Shown piece after piece: positions 28,570 through 35,741 of a stretch of 64,000 nt of DNA. The DNA comes from Runella defluvii. GTDB taxonomy: Bacteria > Bacteroidota > Bacteroidia > Cytophagales > Spirosomataceae. Numbering within the stretch: position 1 is the stretch's first letter; each line of letters starts with the position of its first letter. Position numbers and translations under genes: made by a program. The notes beneath the pieces were generated by a model. The model saw only the letters and a list, made by a program, of their open reading frames with translations, was not told the DNA's origin and searched no databases. The DNA lies in assembly GCF_014195535.1 (NCBI RefSeq), contig NZ_JACIBY010000008.1, positions 1 to 64,000 of the forward strand, in the 5' to 3' direction.

Positions 28570-29514
28570 CTATTTCTTCTGATTCCAACTATCAAGCACA
28601 ACCGCTCCAATAATAATCGCCCCCATGACCACTTGTTGGTAATACGACGTGACGTTGAGGAGGTCGAGGCCGTTGCTGATGACGCCAATCAAGAGTGCGC
28701 CGATGAGCGTTCCTGTCATCGTGCCTGTTCCGCCTGAGGTACTGGTGCCACCAATAATGGCCGCTGCGATGGCATCAAGTTCAAAACCTGCGCCTGCGTT
28801 GGGCTGTCCCGTGGTGATGCGGGCCGTAAGAAGAATTCCCGCCAAACCTGCCAAGCCGCCACACAAAGTATAAACCGCCATTTTGACTTTATTGACCCGA
28901 ATTCCTGAGGCTGTTGCGGCTTGTTCGTTTCCTCCAACGGCGTAAATATACCGTCCCAACACCGTTTTTTTGAGAAGAAGTGTACAAAGGATAAAAAAGA
29001 CGACCAAAATGAGAATGGGAAAGGGAATTCCTAAAACACTACCTCCGCCAATGAAATTGAACGAATCGGAAAGGTTAGAAATGGGACGGCCTTTGCTCAA
29101 AATCAAGGCCAAACCGCGCCCAATGGTCATCATTCCCAGCGTCACGATGAACGGTGGAACTTTGCTTTTGGTAATCACCAACCCATTGAGCGCACCCATG
29201 GCTACGCCCGAAAGCACGCCAACGCCGATGGGGACAATGACGGGGTAGGTATCAGGGTGGGCCAGTGAAGCTGCCACGACGCCCGTGACGGCGACCATCG
29301 AGCCCAACGAAAGGTCGATGCCACCCGTAATAATGACAAACGTGACCCCAAAGGCTAAAAGCGCATTGATAGATACTTGGGTGATGATGATGGTCCAGTT
29401 GGAGACGGTCATAAACTGTGGATTGATGACGGCCAATCCCAAGCAAATTACCACAAAAGCCCCAAATATGCCGTATTGGCCAAGGTTTTTTGAACGAGCT
29501 AAAATTGTATTCAT
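28570..29514 (-). CDS. Sugar ABC transporter permease (RbsC-like)
   Basis: About 314 residues from the ATG at 29514; the longer frame would translate the repeat array upstream into a basic, low-complexity leader (KEQRARRKKQ), which is not real protein. Roughly 8-10 membrane helices and the family motifs VIITGGIDLSLGSMVAVTG, GRYIYAVGGNEQAATASGI, and GAGFELDAIAAAIIGGTSTSGG are clear. It forms the channel of a ribose/xylose/inositol-class importer with the ATPase and binding protein genes around it. Confidence 0.93.
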   Translation of the reverse strand: MNTILARSKNLGQYGIFGAFVVICLGLAVINPQFMTVSNWTIIITQVSINALLAFGVTFVIITGGIDLSLGSMVAVTGVVAASLAHPDTYPVIVPIGVGVLSGVAMGALNGLVITKSKVPPFIVTLGMMTIGRGLALILSKGRPISNLSDSFNFIGGGSVLGIPFPILILVVFFILCTLLLKKTVLGRYIYAVGGNEQAATASGIRVNKVKMAVYTLCGGLAGLAGILLTARITTGQPNAGAGFELDAIAAAIIGGTSTSGGTGTMTGTLIGALLIGVISNGLDLLNVTSYYQQVVMGAIIIGAVVLDSWNQKK

Positions 29515-29520
29515 TTTTTT

Positions 29521-29638
29521 GTTTCGGGTTTTCTGTTTCCTGTTTGGGGTTTTTATACCGACGTAGGAGGTATCAACTCCCTTTGCCCCTTGCTTCTTGC
29601 GTCTTGCCCTTTGCTCCTTGCCTTTTCCCCTTCGCCTA
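29521..29638. repeat. Degenerate word-repeat array between permease and ATPase genes
   Basis: Two blocks of short imperfect words: GTTTCGGGTTTTCTGTTTCC (29521-29540) continuing with CTGTTTGGGG, and a pyrimidine-rich block near 29580-29625 built of CCTTTGC, CCTTGC, TCTTGC units. Between them is a small hairpin ATACC..GGTAT (about 29556-29574). It sits inside the presumed ABC operon. Confidence 0.65.
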
Positions 29639-31132
29639 TTGCATTGCAAATTTCATAATCATGTCCTGCGTGGCTTCGGTAGTGGAGAGCAGGGCGGTTT
29701 GTTTACCTTTCGACAGTACTAGAATTCGGTGGCTAAGTCCAAGAATCTCGGGTAATTCCGACGAAATCATCACGACGGCGATACCTTGCGCCGTTAGGTC
29801 GTTGATAAGTTTATAAATTTCAAACTTCGCCCCAATGTCGATGCCTCGCGTAGGTTCGTCCAGAATCACTACGTCGGGAGCAGCCTGAAGTACCTTGGCG
29901 ATGACCACTTTTTGTTGGTTTCCACCGCTGAGATGGCTTACTTTTTGAGCCGCGCCCGTGGCTTTGATACGTAAGTTTTGCATCATGCGCGTGGCAACGG
30001 TTGCTTCGCTGTCGGTCATTACCCAGCCTGCTTTGGCGTGTTGCGGGAGGCTCGAAAGCGTAATATTATCCTGAATGGTCATGGCAGGAATAAAGCCTAG
30101 CCCTTTGCGGTCTTCGCTGACGTAACCAATGCCCAAGGCAATGGCTTCGGCGGGAGACTGGACGCGAACGGTTTGTCCATTGAGTTGAATTTCGCCACTA
30201 TCATAACGGTCTAGTCCAAAAATAGCCCGTGCCACTTCCGTCCGACCCGCGCCCATCAAGCCTGCCAAACCCAAAACTTCGCCTTTGCGTACCTCAAACG
30301 TGATGTCAGAAAATACCCCTTGACGTGTGAGTTGTTTGACCGAAAGCACTACGTCGTCCTTGGAAGGAACGATTTCGGGAAAAAGATTGGTGATTTCGCG
30401 CCCCACCATCATCGAAATCAAGGTAGGTTGGTCGAGGTCGGAAGCGGGTTTTGTTCCGATGTATTGTCCATCACGCAAGACGGTAATGGTGTCCGAAATC
30501 TGGAAAATCTCGTCCATTTTGTGCGAAATATACAGGATTCCGACGCCTTGTTGTTTTAAGTCTTTGATGATTTTGAACAAGGTGGCCACTTCTTTGTCCG
30601 AAATGGCCGAAGTAGGCTCGTCCATGATGATGACCTTGGCGTTGTTGGAAATGGCCTTGGCGATTTCGACCATTTGCATTTCGGCCACACTCAGGTGCTT
30701 GAGCAGGGTAGTGGGGGCAATGTCCACGCCCATTTGCTGTAAAATGGCTTCGGCTTGGGCGTTGGAGTGGGCGTCGTCGAGCCAAAAAGGGAGCCAATTG
30801 GTTTTTTCACGTCCCAAAAAAATGTTTTGAGCAACGGTCAATTCGGGCACGACAAGCATTTCTTGGTGAATCATCGAAATACCGCGTTTGAGCGTTTCGT
30901 TGACGTCGGCATTTTTTAGGATCTCACTTTCCAGCCAAATTTCTCCCGAATCGGGAGAGAGCAGTCCCATCAAAATCTTCATGAAGGTGGATTTCCCCGC
31001 TCCATTTTCGCCCATGACGGCATGGACTTCGCCTTTTTTGAGGTCGAGCTGGACTTGGTCGAGGGCCTTCACGCCCACAAACGACTTAGAAAGGTTGCGT
31101 ACTTGCAGTAATTGGTCAGGTTGGCGGGTCAT
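29636..31132 (-). CDS. Sugar ABC transporter ATP-binding protein with two nucleotide-binding domains (RbsA-like)
   Basis: 498 residues, the normal length of RbsA/XylG/MglA. The first NBD has Walker A GENGAGKSTF, a signature-like LSVAEMQMVEIAKAI and Walker B VIIMDEPTSAI. The second begins LSVKQLTRQGVFSDITFEVR with the degenerate Walker A GLMGAGRTEVAR, signature LSGGNQQKVVIAKVL and VVILDEPTRGIDIGAK. The weak second site is normal for this family. It is the first gene of the importer operon; a 10-bp-stem hairpin (31141-31150 / 31177-31186) lies just upstream of its start. Confidence 0.95.
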   Translation of the reverse strand: MTRQPDQLLQVRNLSKSFVGVKALDQVQLDLKKGEVHAVMGENGAGKSTFMKILMGLLSPDSGEIWLESEILKNADVNETLKRGISMIHQEMLVVPELTVAQNIFLGREKTNWLPFWLDDAHSNAQAEAILQQMGVDIAPTTLLKHLSVAEMQMVEIAKAISNNAKVIIMDEPTSAISDKEVATLFKIIKDLKQQGVGILYISHKMDEIFQISDTITVLRDGQYIGTKPASDLDQPTLISMMVGREITNLFPEIVPSKDDVVLSVKQLTRQGVFSDITFEVRKGEVLGLAGLMGAGRTEVARAIFGLDRYDSGEIQLNGQTVRVQSPAEAIALGIGYVSEDRKGLGFIPAMTIQDNITLSSLPQHAKAGWVMTDSEATVATRMMQNLRIKATGAAQKVSHLSGGNQQKVVIAKVLQAAPDVVILDEPTRGIDIGAKFEIYKLINDLTAQGIAVVMISSELPEILGLSHRILVLSKGKQTALLSTTEATQDMIMKFAMQ

Positions 31133-31238
31133 TAGGAGGAAAGCCCTTTGGTGGAAAACAGTGTACTAAGTCAAAAAAGGGCTTTCCTTACTCGTTTTTG
31201 AGGTGAAAAGTGGGGAGTTGTTGGCAAAAATGAAGGTT

Positions 31239-31694
31239 TTACGGATGCTCAAACAAGAGCCGATAGACGAAACCGCCGTCGCTGTATTGGAGTTGAAGCA
31301 TGTGTTCAGATAGCTCGGTGACTTTGTATTCGTACAAACCCAAGCCTGAATCGCCCGTTTTAATGTTGATTTTGAGGGTGCTGCCATCCTCGCTCAACGA
31401 CCATATACCTGTATGAATGACTTGTGCGTCGTTGGGGGCGCATTTGGTCGCGCCAGCGTTGTACTCGTATTGTTTTTTAGCCGTAAAAACGTAAATGTCG
31501 TCTTTGAGGCAATTGGGCATGGCCGAAAGCCTATCTTCGTAGCGGCTACCTAGTTGGACGGTGTAAGCCGTAACGTACCACGGTTTGTCACTCAAAAAAC
31601 GCTCTTTGGGTGGTAAACTGGGTTCTTTGGTGCAAGAAACCAAGGAAGCAACGAAAAGAATGCCAAAAGCGAGGGATTTGAAGGGCGTGTTCAT
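31239..31694 (-). CDS. Putative lipoprotein, lipocalin-like
   Basis: 151 residues with a lipoprotein signal (KSLAFGILFVASLVSC). The mature part is beta-rich with spaced cysteines (MPNCLKDDIYVFTAKKQYEY, ATKCAPNDA, IHTGIWSLSEDGSTLKIN), as in the lipocalin-like DUF4923/DUF5004-type lipoproteins of Bacteroidota. The GIWSLSEDGSTLKI strand resembles GIWNYSEDNSTLSF in the lipoprotein at 688-1155, suggesting the same fold. No function is recognised. Confidence 0.65.
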   Translation of the reverse strand: MNTPFKSLAFGILFVASLVSCTKEPSLPPKERFLSDKPWYVTAYTVQLGSRYEDRLSAMPNCLKDDIYVFTAKKQYEYNAGATKCAPNDAQVIHTGIWSLSEDGSTLKINIKTGDSGLGLYEYKVTELSEHMLQLQYSDGGFVYRLLFEHP

Positions 31695-31937
31695 GGGAGT
31701 TGTGTTGTTTTTTGCTCAAAACAACGACACGCTCTTTTCCCTTTCAAGCCTCAATAGACGAACAGCCATTTTCTTCGACAGACAACGATTTTCGCCCCAC
31801 TTTGTTAGGGGATTGTGGGTAGTTTGAGACTTTGGGCACCGCTTTTTGGAGCTAGGCTAACATGACTAGTATTTTTAGGTCGTGGGATTTTGTGTAGCTT
31901 GTTAGCTACAATAATCCATCAAAATAAAATTGGAGAA

Positions 31938-32120
31938 ATGAAAAAGGTCGCGAAATACCAACTGACATTATTGGAACTAGAGAACATCTTGCGGCATCAC
32001 AGGATATTTGAAACCTTTGGAATCACTCAGTTGGGGGTATTTGGGTCGTTTGCCAGAGGAGAGGAAGCCTTTACTGGTCATGTTGGAATCTGTTGAAAAG
32101 GTTTTATTGTATGCTAAAGG
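31938..32120 (+). pseudogene. Remnant of an MNT nucleotidyltransferase (MntA-like) joined to a HepT-like fragment
   Basis: From the ATG at 31938 (after GGAGAA) the frame encodes the start of a minimal nucleotidyltransferase: LTLLELENILRHHRIFETFG, then ITQLGVFGSFARGEEA with the catalytic GSF..GE motif. Right after GEEA the homology stops and the frame ends at 32096, without the downstream D-x-D/LLV part. In another frame the following bases read LLVMLESVEKVLLYAKGF, which resembles the start of HEPN toxin HepT. The simplest reading is an internal deletion joining the two genes of an MntA-HepT pair, later cut by the MITE at 32130. The MNT part is clear; the HEPN part is tentative. Confidence 0.55.
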
Positions 32121-32129
32121 TTTCCAAAC

Positions 32130-32357
32130 CAGGTTGAACGCATTAAAATGTAGAATGGCTATTGATTGCTCCAGAGGAGCTACATCTTAGTAGAAAAATG
32201 AATGAAATCCCCCCAATCCCTATCTGGGCGGCCGACGTTCGGTGAAAGATGTCACCGAACGTCGGCCGCCCAGACGGGGCTTTTGGATGTTCTTTACCTC
32301 TTTTTTCTACTAAGATTTAGCCTCGCTGAGGCTACTTTTTTTAATGCGTTCAACCTG
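32130..32357. mobile_element. MITE-like palindromic element, copy 2, with 9-bp target duplication
   Basis: 228 bp bounded by CAGGTTGAACGCATTAAAA and its exact reverse complement TTTTAATGCGTTCAACCTG. The 9-bp TTTCCAAAC is found on both sides (32121-32129 and 32358-32366), as expected for a transposition event. Inside are GCTCCAGAGGAGC, a GCCTCGCTGAGGC hairpin, and a central 23-bp perfect stem (32223-32245 / 32252-32274, loop AAGATG) that is missing from copy 3. No coding capacity. It interrupts the MNT/HEPN remnant. Confidence 0.88.
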
Positions 32358-32472
32358 TTTCCAAACGCGACTGAGTCTTTTGATAAAAGTGATTGTAAGG
32401 TGGCACAAGAAAGTGTTTTTTACAGGCATATTGATTTTGAGCGGCTTGTGTAAATTAGGGTCGTTCTATTCA

Positions 32473-33261
32473 CTATTCTACCCAGAAACTTCCGACCGAA
32501 TAGGTCTTGGCCTGGCCGCTAATGAGGACGCGCTCTCCTTGGTCTTCGCAGTATAATTTTCCTAAACGCTCAGACACTTGTTGGGCGTAGAGCGACGTTT
32601 TCGACAACCTTTTTGCCCAAAAAGGAATCAACGAACAGTGCGCAGAACCCGTCACGGGGTCTTCTAAAATAGAGGCTTGGGGGGTAAAAAAACGAGAGAC
32701 AAAGTCGCAGGTATCACCTACGGCAGTGACGATGACACCGCCTGGGTCGAGGTTTATTTGGTCAAAAAAGTGCCTGTCGATGGTGATGCTTCTGATTTGG
32801 GTTTCATTTTCGTACACCAACACGTAGTCTCGGGCTTTGTAAATTTCTTGGGGTTGGAGGTTCAACGCCGCCGAAATCACCGAGGGCAAAGTGGCGGCTA
32901 CGGGCATTCGGGAAGGGAAGTCCAGTTGGTATAATTCCTGCTGCACCGACACGCGTAAATCGCCGCTCAGGGTTTCAAAAATAAGGGTGTCTTTGGGGTA
33001 GTTCAGACTAGTTTTTAGGCAATGCGCCGTAGCCAAGGTAGCGTGGCCACACAAATCCATTTCAATTTCGGGCGTAAACCATCGCAAATGAATTTTTTCG
33101 CCTTTGTCCACAAAAAAAGCGGTTTCGGCTACGGCATTTTCTTTCGCAATTTTCAGTAAAAGTTCATCGGGTAGCCACGTTTCAAGCGGCACTACGCAGG
33201 CGGGGTTTCCTCCAAAAAGAATATCGGTAAAAGCATCAACTTGATAAAGAGGCAATTTCAT
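32473..33261 (-). CDS. PhzF-family isomerase-like protein
   Basis: 262 residues, normal for the family. The two-lobed diaminopimelate-epimerase fold is shown by LYQVDAFTDILFGGNPACVV, the catalytic-Glu motif AVAETAFFV, LRWFTPEIEMDLCGHATLATAH, and in the second lobe FFTPQASILEDPVTGSAHCSL. PhzF itself isomerises a phenazine precursor, but most members, lacking the other phz genes as here, have unknown substrates. Cys in the GHAT block takes a position where true epimerases have a second acid/base residue. Confidence 0.92.
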   Translation of the reverse strand: MKLPLYQVDAFTDILFGGNPACVVPLETWLPDELLLKIAKENAVAETAFFVDKGEKIHLRWFTPEIEMDLCGHATLATAHCLKTSLNYPKDTLIFETLSGDLRVSVQQELYQLDFPSRMPVAATLPSVISAALNLQPQEIYKARDYVLVYENETQIRSITIDRHFFDQINLDPGGVIVTAVGDTCDFVSRFFTPQASILEDPVTGSAHCSLIPFWAKRLSKTSLYAQQVSERLGKLYCEDQGERVLISGQAKTYSVGSFWVE

Positions 33262-33301
33262 GGGGGGCGTTGGTTAGGGTGGAAGGGTTGTTATTTCTAC
33301 C

Positions 33302-33339
33302 TTTTGTCATGCCGTAGGCATCTAAAACCGCTGTTTTCA
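33302..33339. repeat. GTCATGCCGTAGGCAT repeat, copy 1
   Basis: Short palindrome ATGCC-GTA-GGCAT inside the longer unit TGTCATGCCGTAGGCATCTA..ACCGCTG. Further copies at 34221, 34501 and 34565 surround the toxin-antitoxin pair. Confidence 0.75.
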
Positions 33340-33418
33340 CGGGAGAGTCGTTATTCGCAAGATGGATGCGAGCGACTGCGTGGATATTGCGAACCTGAGT
33401 TTGAAGATATGGAGAAAA

Positions 33419-33448
33419 TTTGTAATAACTAGTTTTTTTGTATCTTTG
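33419..33448 (+). promoter_or_regulatory. Bacteroidota-type promoter of the PIN toxin-antitoxin pair
   Basis: TTTG (33419-33422), 18 nt, then TATCTTTG (33441-33448): a close match to the Bacteroidota housekeeping promoter (-33 TTTG, -7 TAnnTTTG). The antitoxin start at 33492 is about 40 bp downstream, a normal leader length. Confidence 0.55.
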
Positions 33449-33491
33449 GTTGTTGTATTAATTGGATAGGGTAAAAAATATCAATTGAGCC

Positions 33492-33722
33492 ATGACTGAG
33501 TTTAGAATAAGTGTAAAAAATGCCAAAACTGCTTCGGCTTTGCGTAAATTACTGAACGAGATGGATAATTTGGAGGTGGAGGAAATTGAGAATGAAAGGG
33601 TCGTGAAAGGGGAGGGCGATTTGCACGTTTTCTCCAATTTATGTGGGGCGTGGGATGACAAGACTCCAAGACTATCGGCTGATGAAATTCGTAAAACTGC
33701 ATGGCAAAGAAGAATAAGATAG
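33492..33722 (+). CDS. Antitoxin partner of PIN-domain toxin
   Basis: 76 residues. The sequence is charged and helical in the first half (FRISVKNAKTASALRKLLNE, LEVEEIENERVVKGEG) and ends with SADEIRKTAWQRRIR. Size, charge and the 22-bp overlap with the toxin gene fit a type II antitoxin; the C-terminal tail would bind the toxin. No clear AbrB, RHH or Phd motif is seen, so the DNA-binding class is open. An exact 32-bp copy of its 3' end plus the toxin start codon occurs at 34521-34552. Confidence 0.75.
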   Translation: MTEFRISVKNAKTASALRKLLNEMDNLEVEEIENERVVKGEGDLHVFSNLCGAWDDKTPRLSADEIRKTAWQRRIR

Positions 33723-34105
33723 TAATTCTTGATAGTGGTGTGGTGTTTGACTATTTGAAGGGGAGTGAGTCGGTGAGGTCTGAAATTTTTCAAGAAATTG
33801 GGCTTAACAACACTTTTGTCAGTACCATCACAATCCTTGAAACATATTATGGTATGTTAAAAAAGGAGGAAGCAGATACCCGAGCCTTCTTTCGTCAAAT
33901 TAGTCATTTCGTGATAGATAAAGAAACAAGCCAAAAAGCAATTGAGTTGATGAATGGCTACAGAAGCCAAAAAATTGGTTTGCCTGATTGCCTTATTGCT
34001 GCTACCTGCATCGTGAATAATGCACAACTCTTCACATACAATACTCAAGATTTCGACTATATCGAGGGAGTGAAGCTGTATAAGCCTAAAAAGAGAAATA
34101 GATAA
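33701..34105 (+). CDS. PIN-domain ribonuclease toxin (VapC-like)
   Basis: 134 residues, the usual VapC length. The acidic metal-site residues are all present: Asp in VILDSGVVFDYLKG, Glu in ITILETYYGML, Asp in IGLPDCLIAATC, and Asp in TYNTQDFDYI. VapC toxins cleave tRNA or rRNA and are held inactive by their antitoxin. It overlaps the antitoxin gene by 22 bp, and both are read from the promoter at 33419-33448. The pair looks intact. The gene is richer in A+T than the block to its right from 36.9 kb on. Confidence 0.9.
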   Translation: MAKKNKIVILDSGVVFDYLKGSESVRSEIFQEIGLNNTFVSTITILETYYGMLKKEEADTRAFFRQISHFVIDKETSQKAIELMNGYRSQKIGLPDCLIAATCIVNNAQLFTYNTQDFDYIEGVKLYKPKKRNR

Positions 34106-34220
34106 TAAAATATGTCATCTTAGGTTTACAGTAAGAGAATATAATTTTTTCAGTCGGAAGTCATGCGGTTTTGTCATTGGGTATTTAAGCTGTTCGGCAT
34201 GTTTAGTACCTCTCACCCAA

Positions 34221-34333
34221 TGTCATGCCGTAGGTATCTAAAATCGCTGTTTATTTGAAGATGAGTGCGGAATGTGAGATACAATTTATGTTGGAAGCCT
34301 TTTGATAGTCGTCATGGCTTGGGCTGCCCCGTC
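34221..34333. repeat. Composite repeat unit, copy A
   Basis: Begins with TGTCATGCCGTAGGTATCTA (34221-34240) and ends with GAAGCCTTTTGATAGTCGTC plus TGGCTTGGGCTGCCCCGTC (to 34333). The same order of both ends is found at 34565-34695. Between the two copies lies an inverted pair ATTCTCCCAATTAGCGTTAA / TTAGCGTTAATTTGGAGAAT (about 34364-34425). Confidence 0.65.
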
Positions 34334-34520
34334 TGAGTAATTGCGGGGAGTCGTGGCATCCTATTCTCCCAATTAGCGTTAATTAGGCTAGTCTATTAGC
34401 TGAATTAGCGTTAATTTGGAGAATGACAAAGTAAAACGCAATGGCTCACAGAAATTCCTACGAAATCAACTGGCCTTCCTAGCCCTCATCGTTTCTTTTT
34501 GTCATGCCGTAGGCATAGAT

Positions 34521-34552
34521 TATCGGCTGATGAAATTCGTAAAACTGCATGG
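34521..34552 (+). pseudogene. Antitoxin 3'-end fragment (exact 32-bp copy)
   Basis: These 32 bases are identical to 33673-33704, the last codons of the antitoxin up to and including the ATG of the toxin gene plus one base. Before it stands a GTCATGCCGTAGGCAT repeat (34501), after it unrelated sequence. It is a leftover of a second toxin-antitoxin copy or a recombination product. Confidence 0.8.
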
Positions 34553-34564
34553 AATAATAATCAT

Positions 34565-34695
34565 TGTCATGCCGTAGGCATCTAAAACCGCCGCGTTTTT
34601 GAAAATTATGATACACATGTCATGTGGGAACGTGCAATTCAGGGATTAGAATTAGAAGCCTTTTAATAGTCGTCACGGCTTGGGCCGCCCCCGTC
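34565..34695. repeat. Composite repeat unit, copy B
   Basis: Begins TGTCATGCCGTAGGCATCTA and ends with GAAGCCTTTTAATAGTCGTC plus CGGCTTGGGCCGCCCCCGTC, matching copy A at both ends with a slightly longer middle. Apart from these units, the antitoxin fragment and the inverted pair, 34106-34719 holds no gene that I can support. Confidence 0.65.
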
Positions 34696-34719
34696 ACAGA
34701 TGCTAGTTAGGGCGGGGTG

Positions 34720-35688
34720 TTAGATATTATTGATTCCTTTGTCATGAATGTATTTTACCAATTCGTCCATTTTTAAAACTTTATCATATTGGCTTTTTAC
34801 TTTTCCAAGTTTACAATCTTCCGTAATTAATTTTAAAAAATCATTAAAATCTGTATTTTCATTTGCCAATCGGTTGACGGTATCCCAGTCAATTTCTTGG
34901 TTAATTTTTGAAGGAAATAGTATTTCACTTTCAAAAATATTCTCAGAATTGAGTTGGATTATACCAATTCCAAAAGCGTTATTAAGACGCCTAACTTCAT
35001 CTTTAAAAGTCGGGTCATCATCGATGTTTAGGGTGACTAGATAGCCCTCATTGGCCCAGCTCGAATTTGAAACAGCTTGGAAGTAAGACTGTCTTAAATT
35101 CCCGAAGTTTAAAGTGACCTTTAACTCAAAAGAGAATAATTTTATAGAGGTGATGGATAACTGATTTTGGATTTCAAGAGTTTCGGGTTTATAATCACGA
35201 AATGGGAAATAAACCCCCACCAAACCAGGATGCAACCACTCATTTTACCCCTTAATTGCTTTGGTTGAAATTTCGTGAAAAATAGTCTTTAGATTTGCTT
35301 TAAAATGACTAGCACCATAGGCATAAGAAACCAATAAAGGATGTAAGTCTCGCTCGTTGAATCTTTTGGTTTCGATTTTGTCTTTTTGGGCAATTTCGGT
35401 ATCCTTTTGTTTCTGGACTTTTTGAAGATCTACCTGATTTTTGAGACGTCTTAAAAAAAACTGAGCAGGCCGTTCACTGGTTTGAATAACCATTGAGTTT
35501 TCTGCGTTATTGTTTATGTCAGTGTAGCAATAGGCGGCGATGGTCGCCCAAGGAGTTTTGCCTGTGGTTGTAAAATCGCCTAACGTGCCAAGTTCATTGG
35601 CTTTGTCCCAAATTTCTTTTGCCGAAAGCGGTGTTCCAACTTTTTCAATCGTTTTATCTATTACGTCCCAAAAGGTTGTTTTTGCCAT
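34720..35688 (-). pseudogene. HrgA-like HARE-HTH / PD-(D/E)XK nuclease, interrupted by one in-frame stop
   Basis: Two adjacent reading frames on the same strand and in the same phase are separated only by TAA at 35247-35245. The first 147 residues hold a HARE-HTH domain (FWDVIDKTIEKVGTPLSAKE, IWDKANELG, GKTPWATIAAYCYTDI) and the block RDLHPLLVSYAYGASHFKA. The second part resumes NEWLHPGLVGVYFPFRDY and contains a likely nuclease core, FSFELKVTLN with E-x-K, then SSWANEGYLVTLNID. In COG2958/HrgA proteins these parts form one continuous chain of about 320 residues. One base change (for example AAA, CAA or GAA to TAA) would explain the break. HrgA-type proteins are linked to restriction loci in Helicobacter. 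Confidence 0.82.
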
Positions 35689-35741
35689 TTATTTATAGGG
35701 GTCTTTAAATGTAAAAATAGAGGCTAGAAGTCTTTCAATCG

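Noticed and set aside
29515-29649. Basic N-terminal extension of the permease (KEQRARRKKQ)
   Set aside because: It is the translation of a degenerate repeat array; the permease family starts near the ATG at 29514.
27476-31132. Calling the ABC importer rbsABC
   Set aside because: The family fits ribose, xylose, galactose, inositol and AI-2 systems alike; no ribokinase or rbsD is near, so gene symbols are not justified.
33301-34695. CRISPR array formed by the GTCATGCCGTAGGCAT repeats
   Set aside because: Spacing is irregular (about 900, 280 and 64 bp), unit lengths differ, and no cas genes are near.
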